A DNA stretch of 64,000 bases from Plecoglossus altivelis. Taxonomy: Eukaryota > Chordata > Actinopteri > Osmeriformes > Plecoglossidae. Below, in pieces: positions 38,495 through 50,600 of the stretch. Below the pieces are notes generated by a model. It saw only the letters and a list, made by a program, of their open reading frames with translations. It searched no databases and was not told the origin of the DNA. Where the stretch lies: NCBI GenBank assembly GCA_036571765.1, contig BROE01000028.1, positions 4,051,143 to 4,115,142 on the forward strand, given 5' to 3'. Each line of letters starts with the position of its first letter. Positions within the stretch are counted from its first letter, which is position 1. A program made the translations under genes and the position numbers.

Positions 38495-38540
38495 GCATCC
38501 CAATTTCATTGTACAATGTATAAAGACAATAAAGAGTTAG
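38495..38540 (+). repeat. Possible LINE 3'-tail remnant
   Basis: The sequence tttcattgtacaatgtataa then gacaataaagagtt resembles the 3' ends of fish L2-type elements. Only the tail is visible. Confidence 0.4.
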
Positions 38541-38769
38541 GATTGGATTTGGACGGCGCTTTGAAATGAATTTGGGCAGGGTTTTGTCAGAAAGATATGA
38601 GCTATGTGAGCTTTAAAGCCATAAACAACTTTGAAAACTCTGAACTCAAATAGTTTATTTTGTGGAGCAAGCAATGAATGTTTATGAAACAGTCAAAGGT
38701 TAAATTAATTAAATTGAGTTGATGGTTGAGCTCAATATGAGAATTAAATACAATTTTTTATGAGGGTGT

Positions 38770-38835
38770 AGTAAGCAAAAACCAAACAAACACACCAAAC
38801 AACCAAACAAACACACCAAACAAAAACAAACAAGC
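38770..38835. repeat. AC/CAAA-rich simple repeat
   Basis: Repeated accaaacaaacacaccaaac units, low complexity. Confidence 0.85.
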
Positions 38836-40258
38836 AGAAAAAGTTGGATATGGAAGGCAAGCTAAAATAACCTAGAGTGCATGTCATCCATCAAAGATCC
38901 TTCTGGTGTATTTTTCTGCCATAAGATGCACCAAAGGAACAGTTTTATGATGCGTTATTAATCAGAAGATTTCATTTAATTGTAAACTGTTAGGATGAAC
39001 AAATCTGGCTGGTGTACCTATTTTCCACTGAGCACTCAAGCAAAGGATATGGTTGAGATTACACATGGGTTCAAGGGACCACGGTTTTAGGGGAAACAAT
39101 ACAAAGATGTTGAGATAGGACACCTTTAGAAAAAAAATTCTGGATAGCCAAAGAAATCCATAGAAGTTGACACCGTGCCTTGAAGTGTGTTGACCTTTCA
39201 TCAAAAGTGGTGATCAGTTGAACTAGTGGTTTGTGTAAAACCTGCACCCCAAAAGTAACGGCCACATGCATCTTCTTCATGAGCACTGCTAAATATAAAT
39301 TAATTATTTAAATACATCATAAAATTATTCTTCATATATGCAGTGATTGAACTCAGAATGTTATCAGAATCAGAATCAGATTTACTGGCCAAGTATGTTA
39401 ACACAACAAAGAGCTTCGACATGATCATTTTGGCTCTCAAGCATTTCAGAAAATGTACATTTTAGTTAACAAACATTTCTACCTTTGAAATTGTTTAATT
39501 AACAAACAATTTGTAATATACTCTGATTGTACAGAAGTCAAACTGTGATTTAAAGTGCAATTGTGTGTGAAAGAAGTGGAGCTTTGGCATGCCAGATGAT
39601 ACTGATTAGCTATTTATGAGGGTTATCACTTTTGTTTTCTGGTAGTTTGGGTGTATGGGGCACTGCAGTTCCTTCCAGAGGGAAGGAGTTGAAAAAAGTT
39701 GAATCCGGGATTTGAGGAATCTGTAATGATTTCCTACAGAAGCACATAAGACGTTTCTTTATGCTCTAGCTGCAACCAGTTCTTATCCTGTTTAGTGGCT
39801 GTTCCGAACCAAACCGTAATGGATGTACAGGACTAATTTGATGACTGTAGAATAGAGATGGCTATGGCCGATACAATTTCCTCAGTTGCTGTAGGAAGTA
39901 CAAACTATGTTGGACTTTTCTGAGGATGGCTTTCATGTCGGTCTCCCACTTAGGTCTTGGCAAATGGCAGTTTCCAGAAACTAGAAGGTCTCCATGGTTG
40001 ACATCGATATTGTGGGGGGGAATAGAATTGTTCGTTTTCATATCAGTCATGAGCATCTTCAGGCCCATGTTCTTGTCCTGTGGTGTAGGGCTTGTTGGGG
40101 ATAATGGTGGACAATTTGAAGCAGAAGTGGACTTCACACAGGTCCCGGGATCTGTTGAAGATCTATAAGGAGATTCCAGTTGGTCAGCACAGGCCTCAAA
40201 GGAGGAGGGGAGACATCATCTGGATCAACACTTTCCTGGTTTGGTTTTCTGTCTTTGT

Positions 40259-40273
40259 AAAAAAAAAAAAAAA
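40259..40273. repeat. Poly(A) run inside the LINE region
   Basis: An uninterrupted run of about 15 A. A (TG)n(G)n block lies close by at 40316-40345. Confidence 0.9.
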
Positions 40274-40315
40274 TCTTACAACCTTTCACATTATTTACTG
40301 TGCAGCCTGAATATG

Positions 40316-40345
40316 GGTGTGTGTGTGTGTGTGGGGGGGGGGGGG
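40316..40345. repeat. (TG)n followed by poly(G)
   Basis: About eight TG units run into thirteen G. Secondary microsatellite growth within the LINE fragment. Confidence 0.9.
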
Positions 40346-40645
40346 TTGTGTAAGGGTTTACAGAGATGTAATGGGGGCTTCTTCCTGCGGTAGAGGGATG
40401 TGAATATATCCCTCTCAAACCCCCTGCAGTATCAGGCATTCAGGTTGTCAGCCGGGTCTTTGTTTGCCTCAGCATGAGGGGATGGTCTTTTGTTGTTTGT
40501 ACTCATGTCTTGTAGGCCTCGCCACACTGATGGGTCATTGGCTGAACATTGGATGAGCAGTTGTTACTTTTTTAAGCCACTCTGATTTTCTTTGTCAGAC
40601 AAGTTCCTGCGTGTACAGTTTTTTGGATTTTGGATTATGAAAAGC

Positions 40646-43600
40646 GAGTCTGTATGGGTTTTTTTTCAAATCCTGTATCTGGTTGGTAAGGGTTTGCAGT
40701 TAATCATTCAGTCTGGGTTTGGGATGGGATGTAAAACACCTACTAGGATGAAAGAGGAAAACTCACATCTCCATGTAATCCTTCAAGCTACAGTATTTAT
40801 TTAGCACTGTTGCACCTCTACACCAACCTTTGTTAATGTAGAAGCAAATTCTGTCAACTTTTGGCAGATTTTATTAACTGTTGAGAATTAATTCACTGGG
40901 CCAGGATGCAGTGACACAAAAGGGCAGCAGATCGTATAAAGTCCTTGTTTTTGTCATTGAGGAGAAGCAGCCCATCCATTTGGTTGAGCGTGTAGCGTAG
41001 ATTTGCCAGTTGAATCATTGCGGGCACAGGTTGGAATCCCAGCTGTCAGAGCTTAACTACTTCACCACTGAAAATTGGCCAAAAAACTACTTGGGAGGTA
41101 CACTGCCTGACATGAACTTTGATGTTAGGTTAGAATGTTAGAATTATTTTAACATTTTAAATTAACATCAGGATATGCCTGTCCTCTTAGATGTGCCCTA
41201 AACAATAACAGTTAAACCTTAAGGTTTTCAAGGATTAATATTCATAGGCTGATCATGTACAGTAAATGATACCCCTACATTCCTGATTCTTGATAATAGC
41301 CTTAATGTGGGTATTTTGATTCAAATGTCAGGCAAAACCTCTCAATGATCTCAATTTGATGGTGGGAATGATAAGAAAAAGGTGTAATTTTTGTCACATC
41401 CTGTAATTGCCTTCATGAATATATATTGGTTTGTTGGATTTTCAACAACCGTGGATTTTCACCTGTGCATCCAATCAACACCCTCTGATACAACTCATTG
41501 TTTGTAAGCTTTGGCCCAGTCAAATAGCTGACGCAGCCCCCCATGCTTATGTCCCTTCATACAAAAACAAACTTTGAAGGAAAAGCTTAGTTTACATGCA
41601 GTATTCAAGGTAACTTGAATGCCTAATAACTGAAAAGTTGATGAAGTAACTTTCTCATACGGTTACCGATTGCTCAACAACAAGTTAGACTAATGATTGC
41701 TGTACTTTAATTTCTTCTCAAAGTATTGTGATGTTTGAAGTCTGCAGCTAACTTGTAATTGGGTTCATGTACTTTGTGTTTAATCCCTTGGCATGCCGTT
41801 GATATATGGATGGCAGCACAAGTCTAGTCTCTGCTGAACAGATGCTTAGAGTCAATCCGGAGACATCATTACATCACCTTAAGAAGTTGACAACCAACTG
41901 CCAGTTAACATCAGAATTACGTCCTCCAACCAGACGCTTGTCGCTTGCTTGTTTGTATATGAAAGAATTAGTAGGGATTTGGATTAATCTTGTAACAGCA
42001 GGCACAAGTGGCTGGAGGAGGGGATCGGTGAAAAAGCAGTAATGTACTGTAATAGATCACATTCATGTCCAATGTTTTTCCTGTGAAACAATATTGTATC
42101 TTCCACTACCCTCCTTCACAGCAGTCCCTCGCTGTAGAAACAGCCACAGGGCCTTCTCACATTGCTACAGGAAGTCTGATCGATGGTGAGGCTGACTAAT
42201 GTGCTTGCCTCCTCCCTACTAGAGTTCAGAGTATGGAACAAGGGGCCGGTCGTCCGGAAGAAGATTCTCTGGGCTGCACCGTGTGTGACTCAGAGCACAG
42301 ATGAGCTGGGAGGATCAGGTCACTGGAACCCACAGAGCAGCAGCCAGGGGAATAAGAGAGCCGATGAGGAGTAAAGCTTTTTTGGAGATTGAGTGTCATT
42401 GTGCCTCACCTTCATTAGCTACCACACATTTTCCCTAGCTTGGTTAGTTAGCTAACAACATTAGTTGGCTTACATAATGTAATGGACAAACACCGTACCA
42501 GCACTAGCAGTTGGGTGTTGATGTAACAGGTACCAGCGTGTCTTCCTAGCTAGCTTTCGTAAAGTATAATTTGAATGATCCATAAGATTGACTTCATATC
42601 AATAGTATGGTAGTATGGTAGTATAGTAGAACGTCCAGTAGGTAAAGAAACTGAGGGGAGAAAACATATACTATCATGCTAATCATTGGCAAAACTTTCC
42701 CCTTCTATGCAAGAAAGAATTATATTACCAACAAAAACTTTTATGTGGTAAATGATTGTTTATGAAAATGCCATAAAATACATGATATTTATATGACCAC
42801 CATCAACCGAATAGTTTGAGATTGTTTTCATGTTTTCATTTTTCACTGTAAGCTTGTCCTGTAATATCTTGCTAGAAATGTGACCACCAAAAAGACTATG
42901 TTGGTTGGAATCAGGGCTGTTTTGGTTCTAGAAATCTTGTACCACAGTTGAATTGGAAAACTTGTGATTTTGCTTCACTGTAAAAGGAGACGGGGAGTCA
43001 AATTTATCTTCAGTTGTGTTGTTTTATTTTAATGACCAGTCCAGGGCTAATATATCTGTCTGCCCATGGATTGAACAAGTATTCATCATTGTATTAAAGA
43101 GCAACTAAGTAGACTATTGACTATTTAACCGAGACTATCTATGCTTACTTTGGCAACACTCTACTGCCACAAAGGTTAGGAGAAATCCCGGACACTTGCC
43201 TATGCTATGGCCAACAACACAATATACTGTATCTCCATACTGACTTGGAACTTTCACTTAGGGACATTGTCTGGTCTCACAACCCCTGTGTAAATAGATA
43301 CAGGTCCTCACACATCCGACATACACAACATACAAAACATTCATAGGACCTGCTCTAAACTTCTCTTTCATGGTCTATGGTGGAATGACCTTCCCATTTA
43401 AATGACTGGATGGTTTAAGGTTCAACTGTGCACCTCTCTGTCCAAACAGCCCTTCAGTGTTATTCAAATCTGGACCCAAGGGCACCAAAAGCAACACCCA
43501 GCATTCTTCACCTCTTGTGATGGCCAACTCGTTGAATTTGAGATCAAGTTGTTGTTACACTGTCCGGCCAGAAACTGAATTGATGTGCCAAAGAGCTTTG

Positions 43601-43930
43601 TGATTGACTAAGATATGGCGGAAACATTAGCTTTTTGGAGAATCTTGAATGAACGTGCTGCACTATAACTACTGAATCTGTATTATGATAAGTACTTTGC
43701 GTTTTTCTCATGTGTTTGTTGAAAAATTCGGCCCATGTGATTTGCTGATGATTTGAGTCATGGTTTGCTTCTGACATAGCTGAACTGTTATTAGAAACAC
43801 AATTAACCTTAAAATGTAGCATCTTTAAGGTTAGAATAAAGAGTAAAGACCTAAAAAAGCATTATACATTGTCAAATCATTACATTGTGTGTGAGGACTA
43901 TATAGTATACCACAACTACATCTTGAACAT
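40646..43930. other. Intergenic DNA with a higher-GC patch
   Basis: No supported gene. A GC-richer patch lies at 42110-42375, with open frames that resemble no family I recognise. A small TAGTATGG tandem repeat lies at about 42603-42630. Confidence 0.6.
42603..42630. repeat. Short tandem repeat (TAGTATGG)n
   Basis: About three units of tagtatgg with slight decay. Confidence 0.8.
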
Positions 43931-44040
43931 TTTCATTCTTCAGACACTTTTATCCAAAGAGATATACAGGGAGGGATTACAACCTTTGATCTCATGATCT
44001 GTAGTCAAATGTGTTACCACAGAGCTACCCAATCCAGCTC
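43931..44040 (-). mobile_element. tRNA-derived SINE
   Basis: Read on the minus strand, the head has an A-box-like tagctctgtggtaa and a B-box-like ggttgtaatccc, in the order and spacing of a tRNA promoter. It is followed by tctctttggataaaagtgtc and tgaagaatgaaa, which matches the fish SINE tail GTCGCTTTGGATAAAAGCGTCTG. No tRNA fold is left, so this is not a functional tRNA gene. Confidence 0.75.
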
Positions 44041-47000
44041 ACTGATTAAATTTCACTTTGGGACCCATTCTCATTCACGAAGAAGCAGTAAATAACTTCA
44101 TATATAATTTACTTAATTTTGTATTTTGCTATTGAATGTACAGTCGTATTTTCTGTCTAGATTATTTCTGGATGTAGAGACAGAGGCTTTGTGTAAACAA
44201 CTAAACAATTGTTGTGTATGTGGATTAATCACATGATGATAATACAAATAAGCAAGGTAGTGATTATTTAAAAAGATTTGGGCCGATTGGTCAGTTGAAC
44301 ATGTTCTAGTGGATTACAATGTAAAGTAGTTCCAGTATCAGAGGGCTTAAATATCCCCCTGTCTGAGCCCCTTACTGCACCAATCAAGTTTAATTTAAAT
44401 GACTTCTAACATTCAAGGATAGTAATGGCTAATACTGCTCCTTATTCCCCGTCTAAGAAAACAAAAAGGAGGATTTTAATTCTGTCTTATTATTTTATTA
44501 AAACAATATATGATGCCAATTGTAAGCCTTTATGTCCTTTCTTTTGGGAATTCATTGACACAGCAGTCCCATCTCCTTTGAGGCGTGCCCTAGATGAAAC
44601 AAAGCATACACCTCAAGTGGTCTCTGAGGGACTGGGGTATTTGACTGGCTCAGGGAAGATTGACAACTGTGCATTATTTTCTCTGAAAAGTAGCAGGGAG
44701 TCCCACATGGAGGAAGAAGGCATTTGAAGGGCTGTTCCCCATCCACTTTCTTTCTGCACCTCTACAGTTATTCAAGCAAGCCTATGAGCATTTAGATGAT
44801 CAGAATTCCACAACATGGCTGTCTACCCCATGCTGTCAAATTCAGAGGGATACATTTCAAGGAGTAAGAGAGGTAGACATGCACTTACGCACACACACTT
44901 GCCCTGTGAGTCCAGAGCCACTTCTCAGACACCACGCAAAAGCTGAAATGTGAAGAATCTGCTTCTCTGTGGGGAGGCAGTCAGACATGAAGCTGTCTTG
45001 AATGAGCAGATATCTTTTCAGTGAGTGACTGGCGGCCGAAAGGCCGGTCTTTTTATTTAGCTTTTAGTCATCTTCACAGTTGATGTATTTAAATCTAAAG
45101 TTAAATAAAAGGCCTTTAAATTATTCGGCATGAAACCCTCAAACCATGTAGATCATTAACGATAACTAAAGGATTAGTTGCAATTCGACTTGTTAATTGT
45201 AAGGTATCTTAGCAGAGCCATATGACAGAAACCTGACATAGTTTTCAACAAACGACTAAGCATTTGGATGTAACTGAGCACAGATGTCAGTGTCAACACG
45301 GACTGATTAGGAGTGATAAGAAAATAAATAACCCACAGGCAGTCTTTGTTAATGACAACACCATAATGTGCCTCAGGAGAGCCAAAGCATGCCAATTTTA
45401 GCAGCCATGATTTACCAAGCCCAAGTCTGCCTGCTGGCAGCGGAAGGATTCTCAAGCCTCATTCTCTATCATCAACTGTCGTAGAATAGGGTTAGGGTTA
45501 ACATTTTTTGGGCTTGCAACTCATAAAGAGTATGTTAAAGGGGAGTTTGATAGCAGAACTCTGAACTGAGTACAAAGTCAGGGGATATGACATTATACAA
45601 TTGCTAGGACCCTAACTTACTATAGTCACACACATCAATGGGGTGCACACCATACATGTCTAACATCTTTCCTGAACCAATGTTAGAACACATTTAAACA
45701 TGGCAAAAAAAAAGACTTATTTGAGATTGTTGATTTTCCTCATAGAGTTAATATAGGTGTTTTCAATCTCACTTAAGACTGTATATAATAGGAAATAGTT
45801 ACATTATACTGTAATTTATAGCATGCTCATACCAAACTTGTATTGCCAGTCTTTGAGAGAAAGCTGTCTTGGTTTATTTCTACAGTATTTACTGTATGCA
45901 AGTTGAAATCTTGTATAAATATGGCATGCCATACATACAAGTCTGCAATAATTATGTGCAATTGCACTGATTCTTTTTTTGTCGTTTTTTTCTTACATGG
46001 TATGTAAGTATTAATGGAACAGCAATATAATTGCATTTGTTTGTTTCTACAACAAACAAATGATCAAGCATGTGTCCTGTGGAACTGCCCTTTAACATGC
46101 TTGCTTAACTGTACAGGAATTTTGGAAATTGCAGAATTCAACCCACCATGTCTAAGTAAACTTGAAACATCTGCCGATCTGAGATCTGCAGATCATGTGT
46201 GTTCTTAAATGCAGATAAGTCATAGTGGCATAGACTTGCACTGCCCTCCCTCAAACATTCTGGAAATTGGCACATTTGTCACAAACAGTGTTGTCTGTTG
46301 AGAAATCTAATATTTCCCGGATATCTTGGTGAATTAGGGATTTGTGTGTGTGCATTTACAATTCTGAGGCGATTTCAGAGAGATGTCGACAGGCGATGTG
46401 TAGTATCGTCACTTCTAGGAAGCAGCCAGACATGAAGATCCAAGTTTTCTGTCTTTTGAGTCACGGTATGAAATACTGTACTGAACAGTAAAACTGAACA
46501 GAAAGCATTAACATTTAAACTTGGCTGTGTTTTGTGTTTTTAATCTGACAGCAACACCAACATATGCATCATCTGTATTTTACACTACATTTCAAACTAT
46601 TAAACATGTATTTGGCAATACTGAAGAAACTCCCCTTGTCTGTCATGAAACATGGAAAATGCAGAAAACAGGTTGTAAAAAGAACACCGTACCTCACTGC
46701 AAGGCACAAAGTGTCCTTCACATCATTAAATAAAAGATACCTTGCATGGGAAACAAGGCCAAACACATCTGATCTTCACATTCCATGACAATTGGAAACA
46801 ATCTATCAAATAGATTTCATACAATTTTAAGCTGAAGTCAGGATTGTGAATAGTGAGCTGGCAAAACCTCTATTACAACAAATGTAATGCACACTTGAGT
46901 GTAATAATGGTCCTGGTTTTACTACCACCTAGTAACGGGAATCTTGTCATTAAAGGGAGATCAAAACCCAGCACTAAATATTTTTGTAATTATGAACTTA

Positions 47001-47549
47001 TTATCCCTGGTTGAAAGGAATAAGGACTGTAAAATCAATGTTATAAATAGTGGATATATGTATGAAATGTTGCAACAAGTATACCTTGGTTCAAAGATCA
47101 CAAAGAAGTTTGTATTTATGTTACACTAAGTACCATGTAAAAAGTAATATTAGTGTGGTCACATGGAATCTCCTCTATAGTTACACTTTTTTATGACCCA
47201 GCGATCAAAATTGTTAGAAAAGTGAAACTAACTAAGTATAGAGGAGGTTTTACATGGGTATTTATCTTGTTTTGGTGCCTACACCCAAGCCAATATATAA
47301 TTCCCTGCTCCTACACATCAATGTTTTTGCACAAACAATGTTGTTACTATAGACATTGCTATAAAGTTACTTGGTAATTAATGTAACCTTACTATGAAGT
47401 GCTGTAGTTCTGTGCTGGGTTATTCAGTTGTCACCTTGATTGATGGGGTACAGCACCCCATCGGTAAGTATTCGCACATTTTGTATAGTTTGTATTTTTT
47501 AGCTTATGTATAGGCAAAATTGTTATATTTATTTTTACTTGATTGTTGT
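44041..47549. other. Intergenic DNA, no supported gene
   Basis: AT-rich apart from 44985-45470, which is of higher complexity. Open frames, including one of 100 codons at 44425, show no recognisable protein features. Confidence 0.6.
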
Positions 47550-47660
47550 ATGCCTGTGCTATGTAAGACCGTGGCTCCGTGAGGCACGACATTTCGTTCC
47601 ACTGTATGCCCCTGCATGTAGCGGAATGACAATAAAGCACAACTTGACTTGACTTGATCT
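47550..47660 (+). repeat. LINE 3'-tail remnant with TTGAC repeats
   Basis: The segment has cacgacatttcgttccactg, then gaatgacaataaagcacaac, then ttgacttgacttgat. This is the usual 3' end of fish L2-like elements, which finish in short TTGAC-type repeats. The upstream body is not recognisable. Confidence 0.55.
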
Positions 47661-50600
47661 TGAACTCGTTTTTTGTGTATAATCTATACCGCTTGGTTGG
47701 CACCCTGCTACTTTTTAATACAATTCCACTTGATATCCTAACCTCTACCATGAATTCAACATTGGAACTCTCATTGTGCATAGCAATCTTCAACTGTGCA
47801 ACACATATGCATCTGTGTCCCTTGAAATGTTATTCTGTGAGGATAGTGTGTAGGCATCTTTCTTGTGCATGTGTGCTGTTTTCATGTCCTGGCATTTCTT
47901 AAATTCAAGGCAAACAAAGACAGCATGTTTTGATGACTGTCAGCAGCGGCCTTTTATTATGTGTCAAGATTGTCCTTACAAGAGTTGAATACTTCCAGTG
48001 AATTCAGCAGACAAAATTGTTAATAAATACATTTATATCCCTGAATTGATAAGAATTGTTTTCCTTGCCTGAAGAGTTTCAATGGAAGCCAGGTGGATCA
48101 ATGAATTTGAAATTCTGTACTTTTGAAAGTTTTAGCAAAACTATTGAAAGCTGAAGTCAAGTTTAATTGTTTCCATATCCATCTACTAGCGTACCAGTGT
48201 CCTTCACAATGCAGGAGAGCAGATAAATAGATGAGAAATTTCATAAGCCTTGAGAACACGTTTTTTCTGTACAATGGACAATATGTTTAGTTTAGTTATC
48301 TTAGTTTTGAAAAGCTTTTATTGAAATTAAGATAAATAATTAGAAAATGGCATTTTCATTCATTTACTGAATTTAATAATTAATGAAAAGATTACTTATC
48401 ACATTAGATTACATAAGCACTACACAATGTCTATCTTTGTCAAACAATGGTTGATTCTTCCTGAGAGAAATAAGCAACATTCCATGCCCAAGGTCTATGA
48501 GATGTTCTGCCAGTGGAAAGAAAACAGAGGGCAATAGGGGCAGTTCAACACCTCGCTAGTGAAGTGTATCAGTCATTACCACATTTGACCTCTCTCTTCC
48601 TGACTGCAATAGGAGCACTGGTGCCACATTTCTCTAAGTGCCGCTGGCAATCCCTTCAGGCATCCCAAACATATGGAGAAATACATGCTCCTGAAAGCAG
48701 TCAGTTACAAAGATGGCAAGATGCTTATAAAGCACTTAATAGTGCAGGCAAGTTTAATGACACTGCAGTTTGAGAGTTTTCAGATATGAAATCAATAGGA
48801 TGCAGATGAAGCAGATAAGGGATTTGCCATCATCATATTCAACGGTTATTGGCTAAGTAAAAGACAGCCTAGATAAAAGTTTGGCACTAAAATCGTGGGA
48901 AACACAACATCGCAGGATTCATAGAGGCTGTTTGTTATGCTCAAGTCTCTTGACTCACTCGAAAACAGAAAGATTAAGAGTAATTTCCCTGATCAAAAAT
49001 AGGAAATGACAGGATTTTGATAGGTTTCATACTAATTTACCATTTGGTCAGGCATCATAAAATAACTGGGATCATGTCAAGTTGTGTAAAATAATAACTT
49101 TCTTGTCTTCCAGTCACAGGGACAGTTCTTTCTCACTATCTTGGCCCCGGGTTGATAAAACAACCTCTTTGCCTGGGGAATACCATGAAAGTCAACAATT
49201 TCCAGACTGACAATCCCTTTTAATGTGTTTTAACTGGATGCACACAATGTCAGAGTCTTCAAACAATATTTCAGAGAAAGGGATCATTAATGATGAGGAA
49301 AGTTAATCAGTAAGTGACCCATGAATGTTCAGATATAAGAAGGAGTGTCTACTGCTGAAAACTGTAAGCAGTGTACTCAGGCGTTTTGTGAAACTACTTT
49401 ATATTCCATTTAGAGAATATGATTCCACTCATGCATTAAGAAATATCTTGTTACATTTGTTATTGAAGTGTCTCAACAGAGAATCACAGCTGCCTAAATT
49501 GTAAATTAAAAAAAAATTCTCTAATGGATTCCATTATACTGTCAAATATGTGTCAGGATTTTTTATTACTTCTTTGTTTTAAGAACGTTTCATAGATTTT
49601 GAAGCGTGTCACGCCATACCTTAAACTATTACAGATCATTTCACTCAATTAAATTTAGTTTAATTAGTTGTTCCACATTATATATTTATTCTTTAAAAGT
49701 CTTCTGATCATTTTCGGTAATTATGAGAAGTTCACTGGAATAGTGAAGTTCTACATGGAATCTGCGGACACAGCTAACCAAGTCCCTGGCAGTCTAGATA
49801 CAATCAGTGGAACACCATTTGCTCATGTATATGTGCCCCTTTCTTTTCAGATTTTGTATGCCAGTGGGTATAAATGTTACATAAAAGTTATATGGAACTA
49901 AATATAGCACGGATATTATTTTGTCAAAATAATTGCCCTTTAAAAATATAACTCCTAACCTATATGAGTGGCTGGTATTTTTTTAATACTAATAATGTAA
50001 AAGCTATACACGACTATGTGATATTTTGAAAAACAAACAAGGCAACACTGTTTCCTGTTGTAATCTGTAAATAGTCATCTTTTTTAGATGATTCATCAGT
50101 CCAATACCATAAACTTGTATAAATGTTTTTGTTCATCTTTGTTTGCCTTCTAGCCTGTCATCGATATCGCTGGACACAATAATATGAAAGAAAAACAGTA
50201 AGAAAGTTATGCTTGCCTCTTTATCCTATCAGAAGGATGATATGTAGCAAAGGTTTCACATTCAAATTAATTTCTGTGATGATGCAATACATTGTTTTGG
50301 GAAAGTTGATGTTCATGCTTGGAGGGACTACATTTTTTCAAGTGAGAGTAATGGAATTTGTGGAATCTTGTTCTGTAATAGCAGTTTTTTTCTTTTTGAA
50401 AAAAAACTCTTGAATCCTTTACCAAACCACACTGTGATTAAATGTAGTCGCCAGTCTTACTGCAGCCATTGGAGCATATTTTCCCATGAGTCTTAGATTG
50501 TTTTATTTTGTTGCATATTTTCTGTATTTTGATAGATCCCAATTAGTCTATGGAAGTACAATTGATCATCAGATATGGTACCTTGATCACATTACAATTG

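Larger units (their letters stand above)
31551..39360. other. Intergenic DNA, no supported gene
   Basis: AT-rich. Open frames are short and unlike known proteins. It contains small direct repeats (33143-33170, 35697-35722), an AC-rich simple repeat at 38770-38835, a 20-bp hairpin at 37928 with a 21-bp direct repeat beside it, and a LINE-like tail at about 38495-38540. Confidence 0.7.
39364..40645 (-). mobile_element. Truncated LINE (non-LTR retrotransposon) 3' fragment
   Basis: On the minus strand, 40137-39862 encodes RPKWETDMKAILRKVQHSLY then FLQQLRKLYRP. This matches the region after the reverse transcriptase core in fish L2/Rex-type LINEs (a W.THI...VKKAQQRLYFLRQLRKF pattern). Further downstream in the same sense, degraded sequence corresponds to the rest of that C-terminal part. 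The element ends, in plus orientation, at cagaatcagaatcagattta then ctggccaag at 39366-39393, a common fish LINE terminus. It is broken by stops and frame changes. The upstream limit is unclear and may reach about 41090. Confidence 0.65.

Noticed and set aside
40975..41055. tRNA-derived SINE head or tRNA gene
   Set aside because: A B-box-like ggttggaatccc is present, but no convincing A box or cloverleaf. The flanks look like the neighbouring LINE remnant.
44425..44727. 100-codon open frame as a gene
   Set aside because: No recognisable motif, splice context or compositional sign of coding; a frame of this length is expected by chance in 64 kb.
48513..48773. 86-codon frame as a possible exon
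   Set aside because: Composition is mildly protein-like, but the splice borders are poor (gcaagt instead of a GT donor) and no family is recognised.
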